NCBI GenBank assembly: GCA_905178155.1
Contig: CAJINV010000005.1
Location: forward strand, 7,872,515-7,936,514
Source of the DNA: Amoebophrya sp. A120
Taxonomy: Eukaryota > Sar > Dinophyceae > Syndiniales > Amoebophryaceae
Direction of reading: 5' to 3'
DNA length: 64,000 nt
Part shown: in pieces, positions 58,501-64,000 of the stretch
Layout: every line of letters begins with the position of its first letter
Numbering within the stretch: position 1 is the stretch's first letter
The notes under the pieces: model-generated
Databases searched by the model: none
What the model saw: only the letters and a program-made list of their open reading frames with translations
Told to the model about the DNA's origin: nothing
Program-made: the position numbers and the translations under genes

Positions 58501-59614
58501 GTCTGCTTCTGCAGTTATTTCTCCTGCAGCTCCTGAGTGGACAAGATGAAGTAGTGCTCGAGGACCAGCTTCCGTGACCTTATGCCGTTCTCAAACGTTA
58601 CACTCTCAACTGTTGCATGAACTTGTAATGCAAGAACGGCAAAAGTGAAAGGGCGAAGTTTGCGCGTTTTGCATTACAAGTTCCGCACAGATTTAGATAC
58701 TGTTTAGCCCCTCGCAGATTTGTCATGCGAAGCAGCTTGACCATCTGGCGGCATAAGGTAGTTTTGCATGACAAATCCATGTAACAGTTGAGAGTGTAAC
58801 GTTTGAGAATCCCATAGACCTCGGCTTCTTGTTGCTCCTCTTCTTGCGGGAGGACGACTCGGACTGCTTGTTCTACTTCGCGATCTTCATGCTCTCCAAT
58901 GGTAAAAATAGACGGGACGTTGTGCTCTACTTCCTGGTCGTGCCGCTGCTGCGTTCTTTGTGCCACTTTATTTTCCTCCTTCCGAATGAACATCGAAATT
59001 GCGGCGACGGGGAGGAAAAAAGAACCACAGATGTTGGTGCTTGTTGTCCTCGCGGTCGTGAGAAGGGTCGTGAGGAGCAAGAGAAAGACTAAGATCATGA
59101 TCTTCATGGACGAGCATTTTGTTGATAAATGAAAGTAAACCCGCCTCAACTTCTGCGCCGATGATATTCCCCTCAGGACGTCGAGGTGGAATAACTTGAG
59201 ATCGCGATCAGGACCGTGTGGTCCGACGAGGGGTCCTCGGGGCCGTGGAGATGAACCTTTTGCATCTCTTCTGTTCCTATGAATTGCAAAAGTGTCTGAG
59301 TCTGGAAGAATGCAAGATTTGTCATGCATATCTCCCATGACCCATGATGCCTGTAATGCATGACCTAGCAGCGCAGACTTTTAGAGGGCGTCCTGATGCA
59401 GCTTCCGCATGAGAAATGCCCTATCCGTGTAGCACAAACTATACCCCTCTTGCTGGTCATGCAATACAAATCTTTTCAGAGTCCAAAAACAACATGACAA
59501 GTTGCAATCTTCCAGACCCAGACATCTTTGCAATCCGTAGTTCCTTCCCCCTTTGTCCGGCCCGCGGGAGGGGAAGAGAAGGAGAAAAATGGAAAAGTAA
59601 GAAAGAAAACTCAT
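34549..59614 (-). CDS. Gene 7: giant membrane or secretory-pathway protein, about 3,090 aa, 46 introns
   Basis: Exons: 59614-59540, 59277-58817, 58580-58500, 58248-57908, 57656-57486, 57176-56989, 56774-56692, 56545-56462, 56247-56005, 55854-55589, 55268-54847, 54697-54556, 54287-54216, 53963-53838, 49397-49271, 49018-48903, 48667-48504, 48225-48082, 47878-47651, 47381-47159, 46893-46854, 46702-46244, 45983-45881, 45598-45493, 45185-45121, 44812-44782, 44505-44420, 44159-44059, 43800-43756, 43495-43448, 43176-42271, 42007-41310, 41099-41048, 40789-40546, 40302-39703, 39442-39370, 39160-39105, 38855-38532, 38265-38214, 38064-37905, 37670-37526, 37270-37126, 36846-36774, 36567-36530, 36268-36206, 35926-34920, 34579-34549. 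ATG at 59614 opens MSFLSYFSIFLLLFP (signal peptide). Hydrophobic segments at about 81-125, 680-712 and 2110-2130 (SFLLILAIIIAGVM). Ordered stretches (NGLWWHQLYLE, GPIWLLGYIEAEM, NIADFWYRTRIYRD) alternate with acidic, Ser/Thr-rich, Ala-Lys and 14-Gly runs; WxxYY motifs recur near 41720 and 36220. Family not recognised. One open frame crosses all joins, which is the case for a single gene; a split into several genes cannot be fully excluded. Confidence 0.75.
34580..34919. mobile_element. Introner, family g (gene 7)
   Basis: Flanks TGAAT / TGAAT. Last intron; only 30 nt of coding exon follow. Confidence 0.94.
35927..36205. mobile_element. Introner, family c (gene 7)
   Basis: Flanks GATTC / GATTC. 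Confidence 0.95.
36269..36529. mobile_element. Introner, family a (gene 7)
   Basis: Flanks AGGAG / AGGAG. Confidence 0.95.
36568..36773. mobile_element. Introner, family e (gene 7)
   Basis: Flanks GGCAG / TGCAG. Confidence 0.93.
36847..37125. mobile_element. Introner, family c (gene 7)
   Basis: Flanks GCCCT / GCCCT. The paralogous copy at 43471-43478 shows this site empty, with a single GCCCT. Confidence 0.97.
37271..37525. mobile_element. Introner, family a (gene 7)
   Basis: Flanks CCACC / CCACC. Confidence 0.95.
37671..37904 (-). other. Ordinary GT-AG intron (gene 7)
   Basis: Donor GTAAGCAATT; acceptor TGAAACAAG chosen because it restores the frame (LTLEP to ARLF). Other AGs are close by. 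Confidence 0.65.
38065..38213. mobile_element. Introner, family b (gene 7)
   Basis: Flanks GCGCT / GCGCT. Confidence 0.95.
38266..38531. mobile_element. Introner, family a (gene 7)
   Basis: Flanks AGTTT / AGTTT. Confidence 0.95.
38856..39104. mobile_element. Introner, family d (gene 7)
   Basis: Flanks TCTCC / TCTCC. Confidence 0.95.
39161..39369. mobile_element. Introner, family e (gene 7)
   Basis: Flanks GAGCG / GAGCG. Confidence 0.95.
39443..39702. mobile_element. Introner, family a (gene 7)
   Basis: Flanks CTTTT / CTTTT. Confidence 0.95.
40303..40545. mobile_element. Introner, family h (gene 7)
   Basis: Flanks TTCTC / TTCTC. Confidence 0.95.
40790..41047. mobile_element. Introner, family j (gene 7)
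   Basis: Flanks CACAG / CACAG. Confidence 0.95.
41100..41309. mobile_element. Introner, family i (gene 7)
   Basis: Flanks TGTTG / TGTTG. Confidence 0.95.
41443..41485. repeat. (CCA)n trinucleotide run inside gene 7
   Basis: About 14 CCA units, read on the minus strand as a run of about 14 glycines. Confidence 0.95.
42008..42270. mobile_element. Introner, family a (gene 7)
   Basis: Flanks GAGGA / GAGGA. Confidence 0.95.
43109..43175. repeat. 67-bp exon repeat, copy 1
   Basis: TTATTTTCCTGGACACCGAG and what follows recur at 44061-44136 with two or three differences. Both encode MSKMRRSEDVASL on the minus strand. Confidence 0.93.
43177..43447. mobile_element. Introner, family a, damaged end (gene 7)
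   Basis: Left TIR starts ATGGATTGC after a C instead of TATGGATTGC; no clear matching flanks. At the edge of an internal duplication. Confidence 0.8.
43448..43800 (-). repeat. Displaced copy of gene 7 exon segments
   Basis: 43448-43495 and 43756-43800 are diverged copies of 36820-36846 plus 37126-37184 (shared CCACCTACAGGCCCT, GGTCCTCCAG, ACTGCCACCCGGAGGAGGTC, CAACAACAGCTTGTTG). The reading frame is open in both places. Confidence 0.9.
43496..43755. mobile_element. Introner, family c (gene 7, displaced copy)
   Basis: Flanks TCCAG / TCCAG. The parental site near 37150 (GGTCCTCCAGAACTGCC) is empty. Confidence 0.94.
43801..44058. mobile_element. Introner, family a, right end lost (gene 7)
   Basis: Left end TATCAACTG intact. 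The right end stops at CATTTTTACA without GATA, where the second 67-bp repeat begins. Removal with 5 nt still keeps the frame. Confidence 0.8.
44061..44136. repeat. 67-bp exon repeat, copy 2
   Basis: Partner of 43109-43175. Confidence 0.93.
44160..44419. mobile_element. Introner, family d (gene 7)
   Basis: Flanks TGGAG / TGGAG. Confidence 0.94.
44506..44781. mobile_element. Introner, family a (gene 7)
   Basis: Flanks CTCTC / CTCTC. Confidence 0.95.
44813..45120. mobile_element. Introner, family k (gene 7)
   Basis: Flanks AACAA / AACAA. Confidence 0.94.
45186..45492. mobile_element. Introner, family k (gene 7)
   Basis: Flanks CAGAA / AAGAA. Closest relative is the neighbouring intron at 44813-45120. 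Confidence 0.93.
45599..45880. mobile_element. Introner, family c (gene 7)
   Basis: Flanks GAGTT / GAGGT. Confidence 0.93.
45984..46243. mobile_element. Introner, family a (gene 7)
   Basis: Flanks ATTCG / ATTCG; right end CCTA for CATA. Confidence 0.94.
46703..46853. mobile_element. Introner, family b (gene 7)
   Basis: Flanks ATTTT / ATTTT. Confidence 0.95.
46894..47158. mobile_element. Introner, family a (gene 7)
   Basis: Flanks CGGTC / CGGAC. Confidence 0.93.
47382..47650. mobile_element. Introner, family a (gene 7)
   Basis: Flanks ATCTA / ATCTA. Confidence 0.95.
47879..48081. mobile_element. Introner, family f (gene 7)
   Basis: Flanks GCTGC / GCTGC. Confidence 0.95.
48226..48503. mobile_element. 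Introner, family d (gene 7)
   Basis: Flanks ACTTC / ACTTC. Confidence 0.95.
48668..48902. mobile_element. Introner, family d (gene 7)
   Basis: Flanks AATTT / AATCT. Confidence 0.94.
49019..49270. mobile_element. Introner, family a (gene 7)
   Basis: Flanks TCAGA / TCAGA. Confidence 0.95.
50432..51540 (-). pseudogene. Retroelement 3' open frame, low-complexity
   Basis: About 360 codons in the same frame as the RT segment and shifted from the preceding one. Begins near the KFHMGTDCLTLTRFL segment, then mostly Ser/Arg/Glu/Gly-rich. No endonuclease or RNase H motif seen. Probably the decayed C-terminus of the retroelement protein. Confidence 0.55.
51510..52740 (-). pseudogene. Retroelement middle open frame
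   Basis: About 400 codons, offset by one from the RT frame. The frame becomes usable just after the RT E-like motif (near 52740), where the RT frame stops at 52680. Includes GQHLAAKVMASQKEM and hydrophobic LRWLVVMFYLSGLLYLLPL, fitting the thumb region after an RT domain, but the family is not recognised. The two frame changes suggest a dead copy, or sequencing errors. Confidence 0.55.
52680..53619 (-). pseudogene. Reverse transcriptase domain, truncated and frameshifted
   Basis: RT motifs in order: A, LIGVDAANFFNNIS near the 5' truncation point; B, MIQGSVDTMMCGGLLF; C, AVQFIDDGTI with FIDD as the catalytic aspartate pair; D, MSPAKCELL; E, IFGAVVT. RT copies RNA into DNA. The fingers region before motif A is absent, because the element is cut off at 53619. 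Stop at 52680 after a probable one-base shift. FIDD rather than the usual FADD or YADD is unusual. The clade cannot be assigned by eye. Confidence 0.85.
53964..54215. mobile_element. Introner, family a (gene 7)
   Basis: Flanks GTGGC / GTAGC. Confidence 0.94.
54288..54555. mobile_element. Introner, family a (gene 7)
   Basis: Flanks ATTTT / ATTTT. Confidence 0.94.
54698..54846. mobile_element. Introner, family b (gene 7)
   Basis: Flanks CTGTT / CTGGT. Confidence 0.93.
55269..55588. mobile_element. Introner, family g (gene 7)
   Basis: Flanks CCCTT / CACAA do not match, but removal with 5 nt keeps the frame (TEVV to VAATN). Confidence 0.85.
55855..56004. mobile_element. Introner, family b (gene 7)
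   Basis: Flanks CAGGG / CAGGG. Confidence 0.95.
56248..56461. mobile_element. Introner, family b, interior rearranged (gene 7)
   Basis: Flanks CCAAT / CCGGA do not match. The left 50 bp are family b; the middle has unrelated sequence including ACTACGAGCAG twice. Removal keeps the frame (ELSG to PARN). Confidence 0.7.
56546..56691. mobile_element. Introner, family b (gene 7)
   Basis: Flanks CTCCG / CTCCG. Confidence 0.95.
56775..56988. mobile_element. Introner, family f (gene 7)
   Basis: Flanks ACTGG / ACTGG. Confidence 0.95.
57177..57485. mobile_element. Introner, family g (gene 7)
   Basis: Flanks GAGCA / GAGCA. Confidence 0.95.
57657..57907. mobile_element. Introner, family a (gene 7)
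   Basis: Flanks ATGCG / ATGCG. Confidence 0.95.
58249..58499. mobile_element. Introner, family a (gene 7)
   Basis: Flanks TGTCT / TGTCT. Confidence 0.95.
58581..58816. mobile_element. Introner, family d (gene 7)
   Basis: Flanks GACCT / GACCT. Confidence 0.95.
59278..59539. mobile_element. Introner, family a (gene 7)
   Basis: Flanks GTTCC / GTTCC. First intron, just after the signal-peptide exon. Confidence 0.95.
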
Positions 59615-60165
59615 GTTGGAGGGAAAAGAATTCAGAGTGTCATGTCTTCATGTGAAAATGTGAAAAAAATGAATGATATCAAAGCGAAGTAGTAGATGTA
59701 GATCAGAAATGGAGTGAAAGTTCAAATATATCAGGTGGTCCTGTGGTAAGCGACACAACAAAAACAGTAAGAGAGATCGTCTTCGTTCACTTGTAAGTAA
59801 GTATCTACGTATTTCTTGCGCATGCAGGCAAGCTTTTCTTCTTCATCTGGTGACACACACGACTTCAACGACGTCGCAAAAACGTCAACCGACATCAAAA
59901 CTACTAGGGCACCGCCGTGAAACCGAATAAAAAAACTCGGAATATCATTAAACCGGCATGGTTGATACCGAGCACAAGCGGGCGAAGCACGACGACCGAT
60001 GATGGAAGGGGACAGGATCAACATTTGTCAACCACAACCGCAGAAAATCACGACAGTTACAAAGATACCGACATGGGTATATTGATTTTGATACTATTTT
60101 CATCTTCAGACCGAAATACGTGTATCCAGCGGAGGAAGGCGAGTTCATACCGAGCGAAGGGCGAC
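59599..60165. repeat. Duplicated intergenic segment, copy 1 (gene 7 start and upstream)
   Basis: Pairs with 60500-61030. Begins AAGAAAGAAAACTCATGTTG, which covers gene 7's first five codons, and continues through GGTGGTCCTGTG, TTTTCTTCTTCAT.TGGTGACA and CATACCGAG. Clearly diverged with small indels. Probably holds gene 7's promoter; no specific motif identified. Confidence 0.85.
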
Positions 60166-60302
60166 ATCCTTCTATTTGCTCTCCTGGTACTTCATCTACA
60201 CCCTCCGCTGTACTTCTACTTTGCGCGGTCTCTTCTAGTACCTGGGGCTGCTGGTGGCTTGTAGTCTCTTCTGCTGGTTCATTTTCTTCGACCTCGACCT
60301 CG
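60166..60302 (-). pseudogene. Stray copy of the gene 8 exon
   Basis: Near-identical to 63690-63814 (CACCCTCCGCTGTACTTCTA, GGGCTGCTGGTGGCTTGTAG, TCTCTTCTGCTGGTTCAT), with small deletions. No start or continuation, so it is not a functional gene. Confidence 0.85.
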
Positions 60303-60499
60303 TATCCAAGAAAAAAACTGTGTTCGTGTAGGTGTCTTGACGTGACAGCATGACAAATCTGTTCTGCATGACAGACAAAGCCTGTCAGGCGCAGCTAGTA
60401 TGTGAAAACACAAATGAAGTAGGACTTCATGGTTGGCTAGCATGACAAGTGCAACAATGTTGCACACTTTGCATCACAGACTTACACTTACACAGTTTT
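60303..60499. mobile_element. Introner, family i, stray copy, right end cut
   Basis: Near-identical to the gene 8 introner beginning at 63815. Its right end stops at CACAGTTTT, where duplicated gene 7 upstream DNA begins. Confidence 0.88.
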
Positions 60500-61030
60500 A
60501 AGAAAGAAAACTCATGTTGGAGGGAAAAGAATTCAAAGTGTCATGTGCATGAAAAAAATGAATGATATCAGAACGAAATATAAGAGAAAGAGACTGTGAA
60601 TAAATTACATTACTACTATATAGGTGGTCCTGTGTTAACCGAGACGAGATTAAGCAATCCAGTAGCACCAGGGCTCGTCTTCGCTTTACGTCTTTGATGT
60701 TGCCCATAAGCACGCTTTTCTTCTTCATTTGGTGACACTTCATCAACGACGTCGCACAGACATCAACCGACATCAGAAGGACACCGCCATCATCAAACCG
60801 ACATCAAAACTTACTAGGACACCGCCATAAAACCGAATGAAAACTTGGAAGCCGGCGGGATACCGAGCGGATGCTGGCGCAACATGACGAGGACCGATGG
60901 AAGGGACCAGGATCTTTTTATGAAGATCTAGATCATTCAACCGCATCCTAAATTACTTAATTCAAAAAAACCGAAATGCGTATTCGTCGTAGGAAGGCGC
61001 GCATTCTTGTTCATACCGAGTGACGATCGG
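60500..61030. repeat. Duplicated intergenic segment, copy 2
   Basis: Diverged partner of 59599-60165. It keeps the ATG and first codons of gene 7 (MSFLS) but runs into a stop within the adjoining introner. Confidence 0.85.
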
Positions 61031-61522
61031 AAACCTCCGATGTCGCGGGTAGTTCTCACTACGTGTCTAGATCCATCATAAATTCGACCGAATTACTTAC
61101 ACATCCTCCAAAAGGCTTCAAAGTAGCCAAGGACGACAAGATATCGCGTTTGAAATGGAGGAAAAACTCAAACGACCAAGCAACTGCTTGATGAACCGAG
61201 CTCCTGTCGATGAAGTAGATTTTTCCGAAACGCATAAATCCTACTTTGAACATAGGCATTGCTTCTGCCAATTCCAGCCAGTTGTACCTTCTAAGCACAA
61301 CCTTGATTGTTGCTCAGCCGGCACAAAGCCACGCGATGCTTTTATTGTCCGATTTTGACCTTGTGTCTTTGTGTAGTTTGTTGCGAGGACAATGAGCAGG
61401 CGTGGCATATTTCCCAAGAGAGTCCTCGTCGCGCCAGCACTTCATTGTCATTCCTATTTTTCGTCATCGTCCATCAGCACATTTATGTTTAGTCAGCTCT
61501 GGCGCTGAAGATTAAATTGCTT
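61031..61522 (-). other. Intergenic with one possible small open frame
   Basis: A minus-strand frame at 61310-61059 (ATG at 61259, 66 codons from there) has protein-like composition (MRFGKIYFID, WSFEFFLHFKRDIL). It has no introner, no known domain and no proven start, so it is not called as a gene. Confidence 0.35.
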
Positions 61523-63814
61523 TTACTCCACGTCCACCTCATCCTCCACAACCTCTAGATACCTGGCTCGGTCGACCCTTTTGTGTCGAAACACCCCGGG
61601 CGAAAAAGCCACCGTGAATCCCGGATTTTCCCGCCGCATTATCCAGGAAAAAAATTGTGAAAGTGTAGCTTATTTCTTGGAGGAACAACACAGATTTGCT
61701 CTGCATGACAGAGAAAACCGCCCATGCGTAGCTAGTACACGAAAACAAAAGAACCTCTGACGGATGTCCAGCATGACAAGTCTAGGTGTCTTGCATCCTC
61801 TGCAACACAAAGTTACACTTACACCGTTTTTTTTTTGCATACACATGTAGCTCACTGTAATCGACTCCTCGATAGCCCTAGCGTCGCCCAGAATCGCCAC
61901 GGTGGAGGCGAAATATTTGATCCAGTCTTTATCCAGTGCAAATATGTCTGGGTCTGGAACGCTGGCAGTTGTCATGCTAATTCTGGATAGTGCAAAAATC
62001 TGTGTTGCGTGATTGCCAAAAGCTGGCCACTTTTGATCAAGTTGGGAGGCAGTTTCTCATGCTGGTGAGGCATGATAGAGGTCGCGCAGAATCTGTCATG
62101 CTAGATGAGATTGAGATCTGACAGACCTCAGCCTCACGCGTCATAGAAAACCTGCATGACAAGTCTCGCGACCTTCCAGACCCAGACATATCTGCAGTTC
62201 ATAATCTTTCCGTCTGTACATGGTTGGGTTAGTAGTGTAGAACAAGTTTCGGAAGGGATCATTCACCGCTAGCGTGCTGGCACAGAGGAGGGATGACCGT
62301 TGCTCCTCTTGCAGCTCCGAAGCGGTGGACGATGAAGACTTAGAACTACTCCTGCACCACTGCAGTGGTTGTCTTCTCTTCTCATACTCTTCGACATCGT
62401 CCCTCCTCGACACAACATTCGTCCGCTGGTATTCCAGCGCGTTGAGCCAACTGGTGCGGTTGTTATCGCAAAAAGGGTGTTCTCGGAAGGGCGGGGAGTA
62501 ATACGCGTGAGGGAAGGATGAACCCTCTTGCTCAACATTATCACCCTCTTGTTCCTCATTCTCACTTGTCTATCCAAGAAAAAAACATTGTAGGTGTAAC
62601 TTTTCTGGAGGAAAAGCATTACAAATTTGTGTGGCATGACAGCAAAAACCTGTCACGCGCAGATAGTACGGGAAAACACCCTTTAATGGACCCTGCGATG
62701 CATGCCAAGCATGACAGACGCAATCATCTTGCATGTTGCGCGTCACAAATTTACACTAACAAGGTTTTTTTCTTGGATATTGTCAAATCGAAGTACAGTG
62801 CCAGAGACATGGGAGGCGGTTCGTTGTGCTGGACGGAGGTAAGTAGTTCGTAATACGGCGGGCCATATCACTTGCAAAAGTGTCTGGGCCTGGAAACTTG
62901 TGATGCTGGGTGGCGATGATTGAACATACTCCTGAGTGCGACCAAGCATGACAAATTTTTCGGACACTTCCTCATGCATAGTGCGCATGAGAAACTGCGC
63001 TTTTGCATGACAAAAGGAGGCTCCTTTTCCTGGTCATGCAATACAGATTTTACAGGAATCCAAGCCACGCAATACAGGTTCCACTTTTCCAGACCCAGAC
63101 ATATTTGCAATGCATACGCCGTAGAAAAGTTTATGCCGCAGGTGCACCATGTCCACTCTCGGTCTGTTTATGCGAGCAGTAGATGTTGTAGTTCTTGCGC
63201 CGCTGTTGCTTGTGCTGCTGGTACTGTCGCTTGATGCCACAGAAGAGGTACTAGCAGCACTCTCCTGTTCGTCGTCGTTTTCATCTTCTGCAAGCAGTTC
63301 CATCGCTTCTTTCAACCTGAATTTCACCAGCGATTTCGGCCTCGAAATGATTTCCCAATCATCCTCTAAGAACAGAATGAACTCCGATCTCGTGCTGCGC
63401 ATCGCGCAGGAGGCAAAGGCCTTCCCGGTTCGCATATACGTGGTACGGGAGATCTTGATATGCGTCTCCGGCCACTTGTAATCGTGGATGGGAAGCTGTT
63501 TTAAATTGTACTTTCTCAAAATGTGCTCGCGCCACTTTAGCTCCGGATTGCGTATTCGTCGGGTAAGTAGTTTTGTGCGCCGCCGAACAGGAGGAGGAAG
63601 AGTACCGGAAGAAAGTTCACCACTTTGATGTTGACCATGGTTTTGTTGCCCTTCTTGATCTCCAGCGGCCTCGCCTGAATTCATTTGCTCCTCTCCTGGT
63701 ACTTCTACACCCTCCGCTGTACTTCTAGTACTTTGCGCGTCCTCTTCTACCTTGGGCTGCTGGTGGCTTGTAGTCTCTTCTGCTGGTTCATCATCTTCTT
63801 CGACCTCGACGTCG
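61523..63814 (-). CDS. Gene 8: putative glycosyltransferase, 5' end outside window
   Basis: Exons: 63814-63117, 62865-62780, 62570-62204, 61929-61842, 61639-61523; about 445 codons seen, and an introner at the right edge shows that the gene continues. TAA at 61523. The first visible part is acidic and low-complexity (EVEEDDEPAEE). Then come LKWREHILRKYNL, a segment RSEFILFLEDDWEI typical of the metal-binding EDD/DxD motif of GT-A glycosyltransferases, and later NPTMYRRKDWIKYF and EESITVSYMW, the latter restored by introner removal. Such enzymes transfer sugar from a nucleotide donor, usually in the ER/Golgi. An acidic Ser-rich insert of about 80 residues follows the DxD motif and another lies in exon 3. 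Family and substrate not determined. Confidence 0.7.
61640..61841. mobile_element. Introner, family i (gene 8)
   Basis: Flanks CGCAT / CACAT. Confidence 0.93.
61930..62203. mobile_element. Introner, family a (gene 8)
   Basis: Flanks GTCTT / ATCTT. Confidence 0.93.
62571..62779. mobile_element. Introner, family i (gene 8)
   Basis: Flanks TTGTC / TTGTC. Confidence 0.95.
62866..63116. mobile_element. Introner, family a (gene 8)
   Basis: Flanks GGCCA / CGCCG, a weak match; the frame is kept. Confidence 0.9.
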
Positions 63815-64000
63815 TATCCAAGAAAAAAACTGTGTTCGTGTAGGTGTCTTGACGTGACAGCATGACAAATCTGTTCTGCATGACAGACAAAGCCTGTCAT
63901 GCGCAGCTAGTAAGTGAAAACACAAATGAAGTACGACTTCATGGTTGGCTAGCATGACAAGTGTAACAGTGTTGCACACTTTGCATCACAGACTTACACT
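63815..64000. mobile_element. Introner, family i, runs off right edge (gene 8)
   Basis: Left flank CGTCG; right end outside the window. Source or sister of the stray copy at 60303-60499. Confidence 0.92.

Noticed and set aside
34549-59614. Splitting gene 7 into separate genes at internal ATGs such as 54690 (MSDNYY) or 43165 (MSKMRR)
   Set aside because: Upstream exons join these points in frame without a stop, so the internal ATGs are more likely ordinary methionines.
59731-59894. 54-codon Cys-containing frame MSVDVFATSL...
   Set aside because: The duplicated copy at 60620-60773 has shifted frames, which suggests that the sequence is not kept for coding.

Overview
The window looks like nuclear DNA of a dinoflagellate-lineage protist, most likely an Amoebophrya-like syndinian (inferred, no database search). 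The main reason is introners: about 102 intron-like elements of at least 14 sequence families. They have terminal inverted repeats (TIRs) that begin TATC or TATG and end GATA or CATA, and most are flanked by 5-bp direct repeats. Removing one element plus one copy of the 5-bp repeat joins neighbouring coding segments in frame at almost every site. Introners of this kind are known from Amoebophrya. All eight genes, a U6 snRNA and a tRNA-Lys lie on the minus strand, so transcription runs from right to left.

Layout from left to right. 1-600: GC-rich 30-bp repeats that interrupt an introner of gene 1. 654-4224: gene 1, secreted protein with two PAN/apple-like domains. 5598-8504: gene 2, J-domain protein. 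8690-11650: GC-rich duplicated repeat block. 11991-18450: gene 3, long protein ending in a HAD phosphatase-like domain. 18652-18753: U6 snRNA. 19178-19250: tRNA-Lys(CTT). 19661-21124: gene 4, small Cys-motif protein. 21770-25277: gene 5, secreted Cys-containing protein with a 1.35-kb intron full of satellite. 26607-33191: gene 6, predicted N-myristoylated protein. 34549-59614: gene 7, a giant gene of about 3,090 codons with 46 introns, one of which contains a 4.2-kb retroelement. 59599-61030: duplicated intergenic DNA with a piece of gene 8 between the copies. 61523 to the right edge: gene 8, putative glycosyltransferase, 5' end outside the window.

Introner families used in the entries (TIR signature): a, GTCTGGGTCTGG, about 250-280 bp, 36 copies; b, AAAAGTATCGTACTCG, about 145-165 bp, 18; c, TATCCTGAGTAAAAACGTCC, about 260-300 bp, 10; d, TATGGCGTTCTCAAACGTTA, 6; e, TATGGAAAGAAAAAAGTTTG, 5; f, AAAAAACTGTTTCACTG, 4; g, GAAAAATCCCCCCTCCCC, 6; h, TATGAAAGTGCACAACTCC, 4; i, TATGCAAGAAAAAAACTGTG, 5; j, TATAACCTGCTCAGGTGTTA, 2; k, TATGGAAACGTCAGGTTTGA, 2; l, m and n, one each; plus the giant gene 5 intron. 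Element coordinates run from TAT to ATA; 'flanks' gives the 5-bp repeat on the left and right, plus strand. Exon coordinates include both repeat copies, of which one is lost on splicing. Only four introns look like ordinary GT-AG introns.

All exon joins come from reading the sequence by eye. They agree with each other, because frames stay open across dozens of joins and motifs run across them, but no transcript evidence was available.
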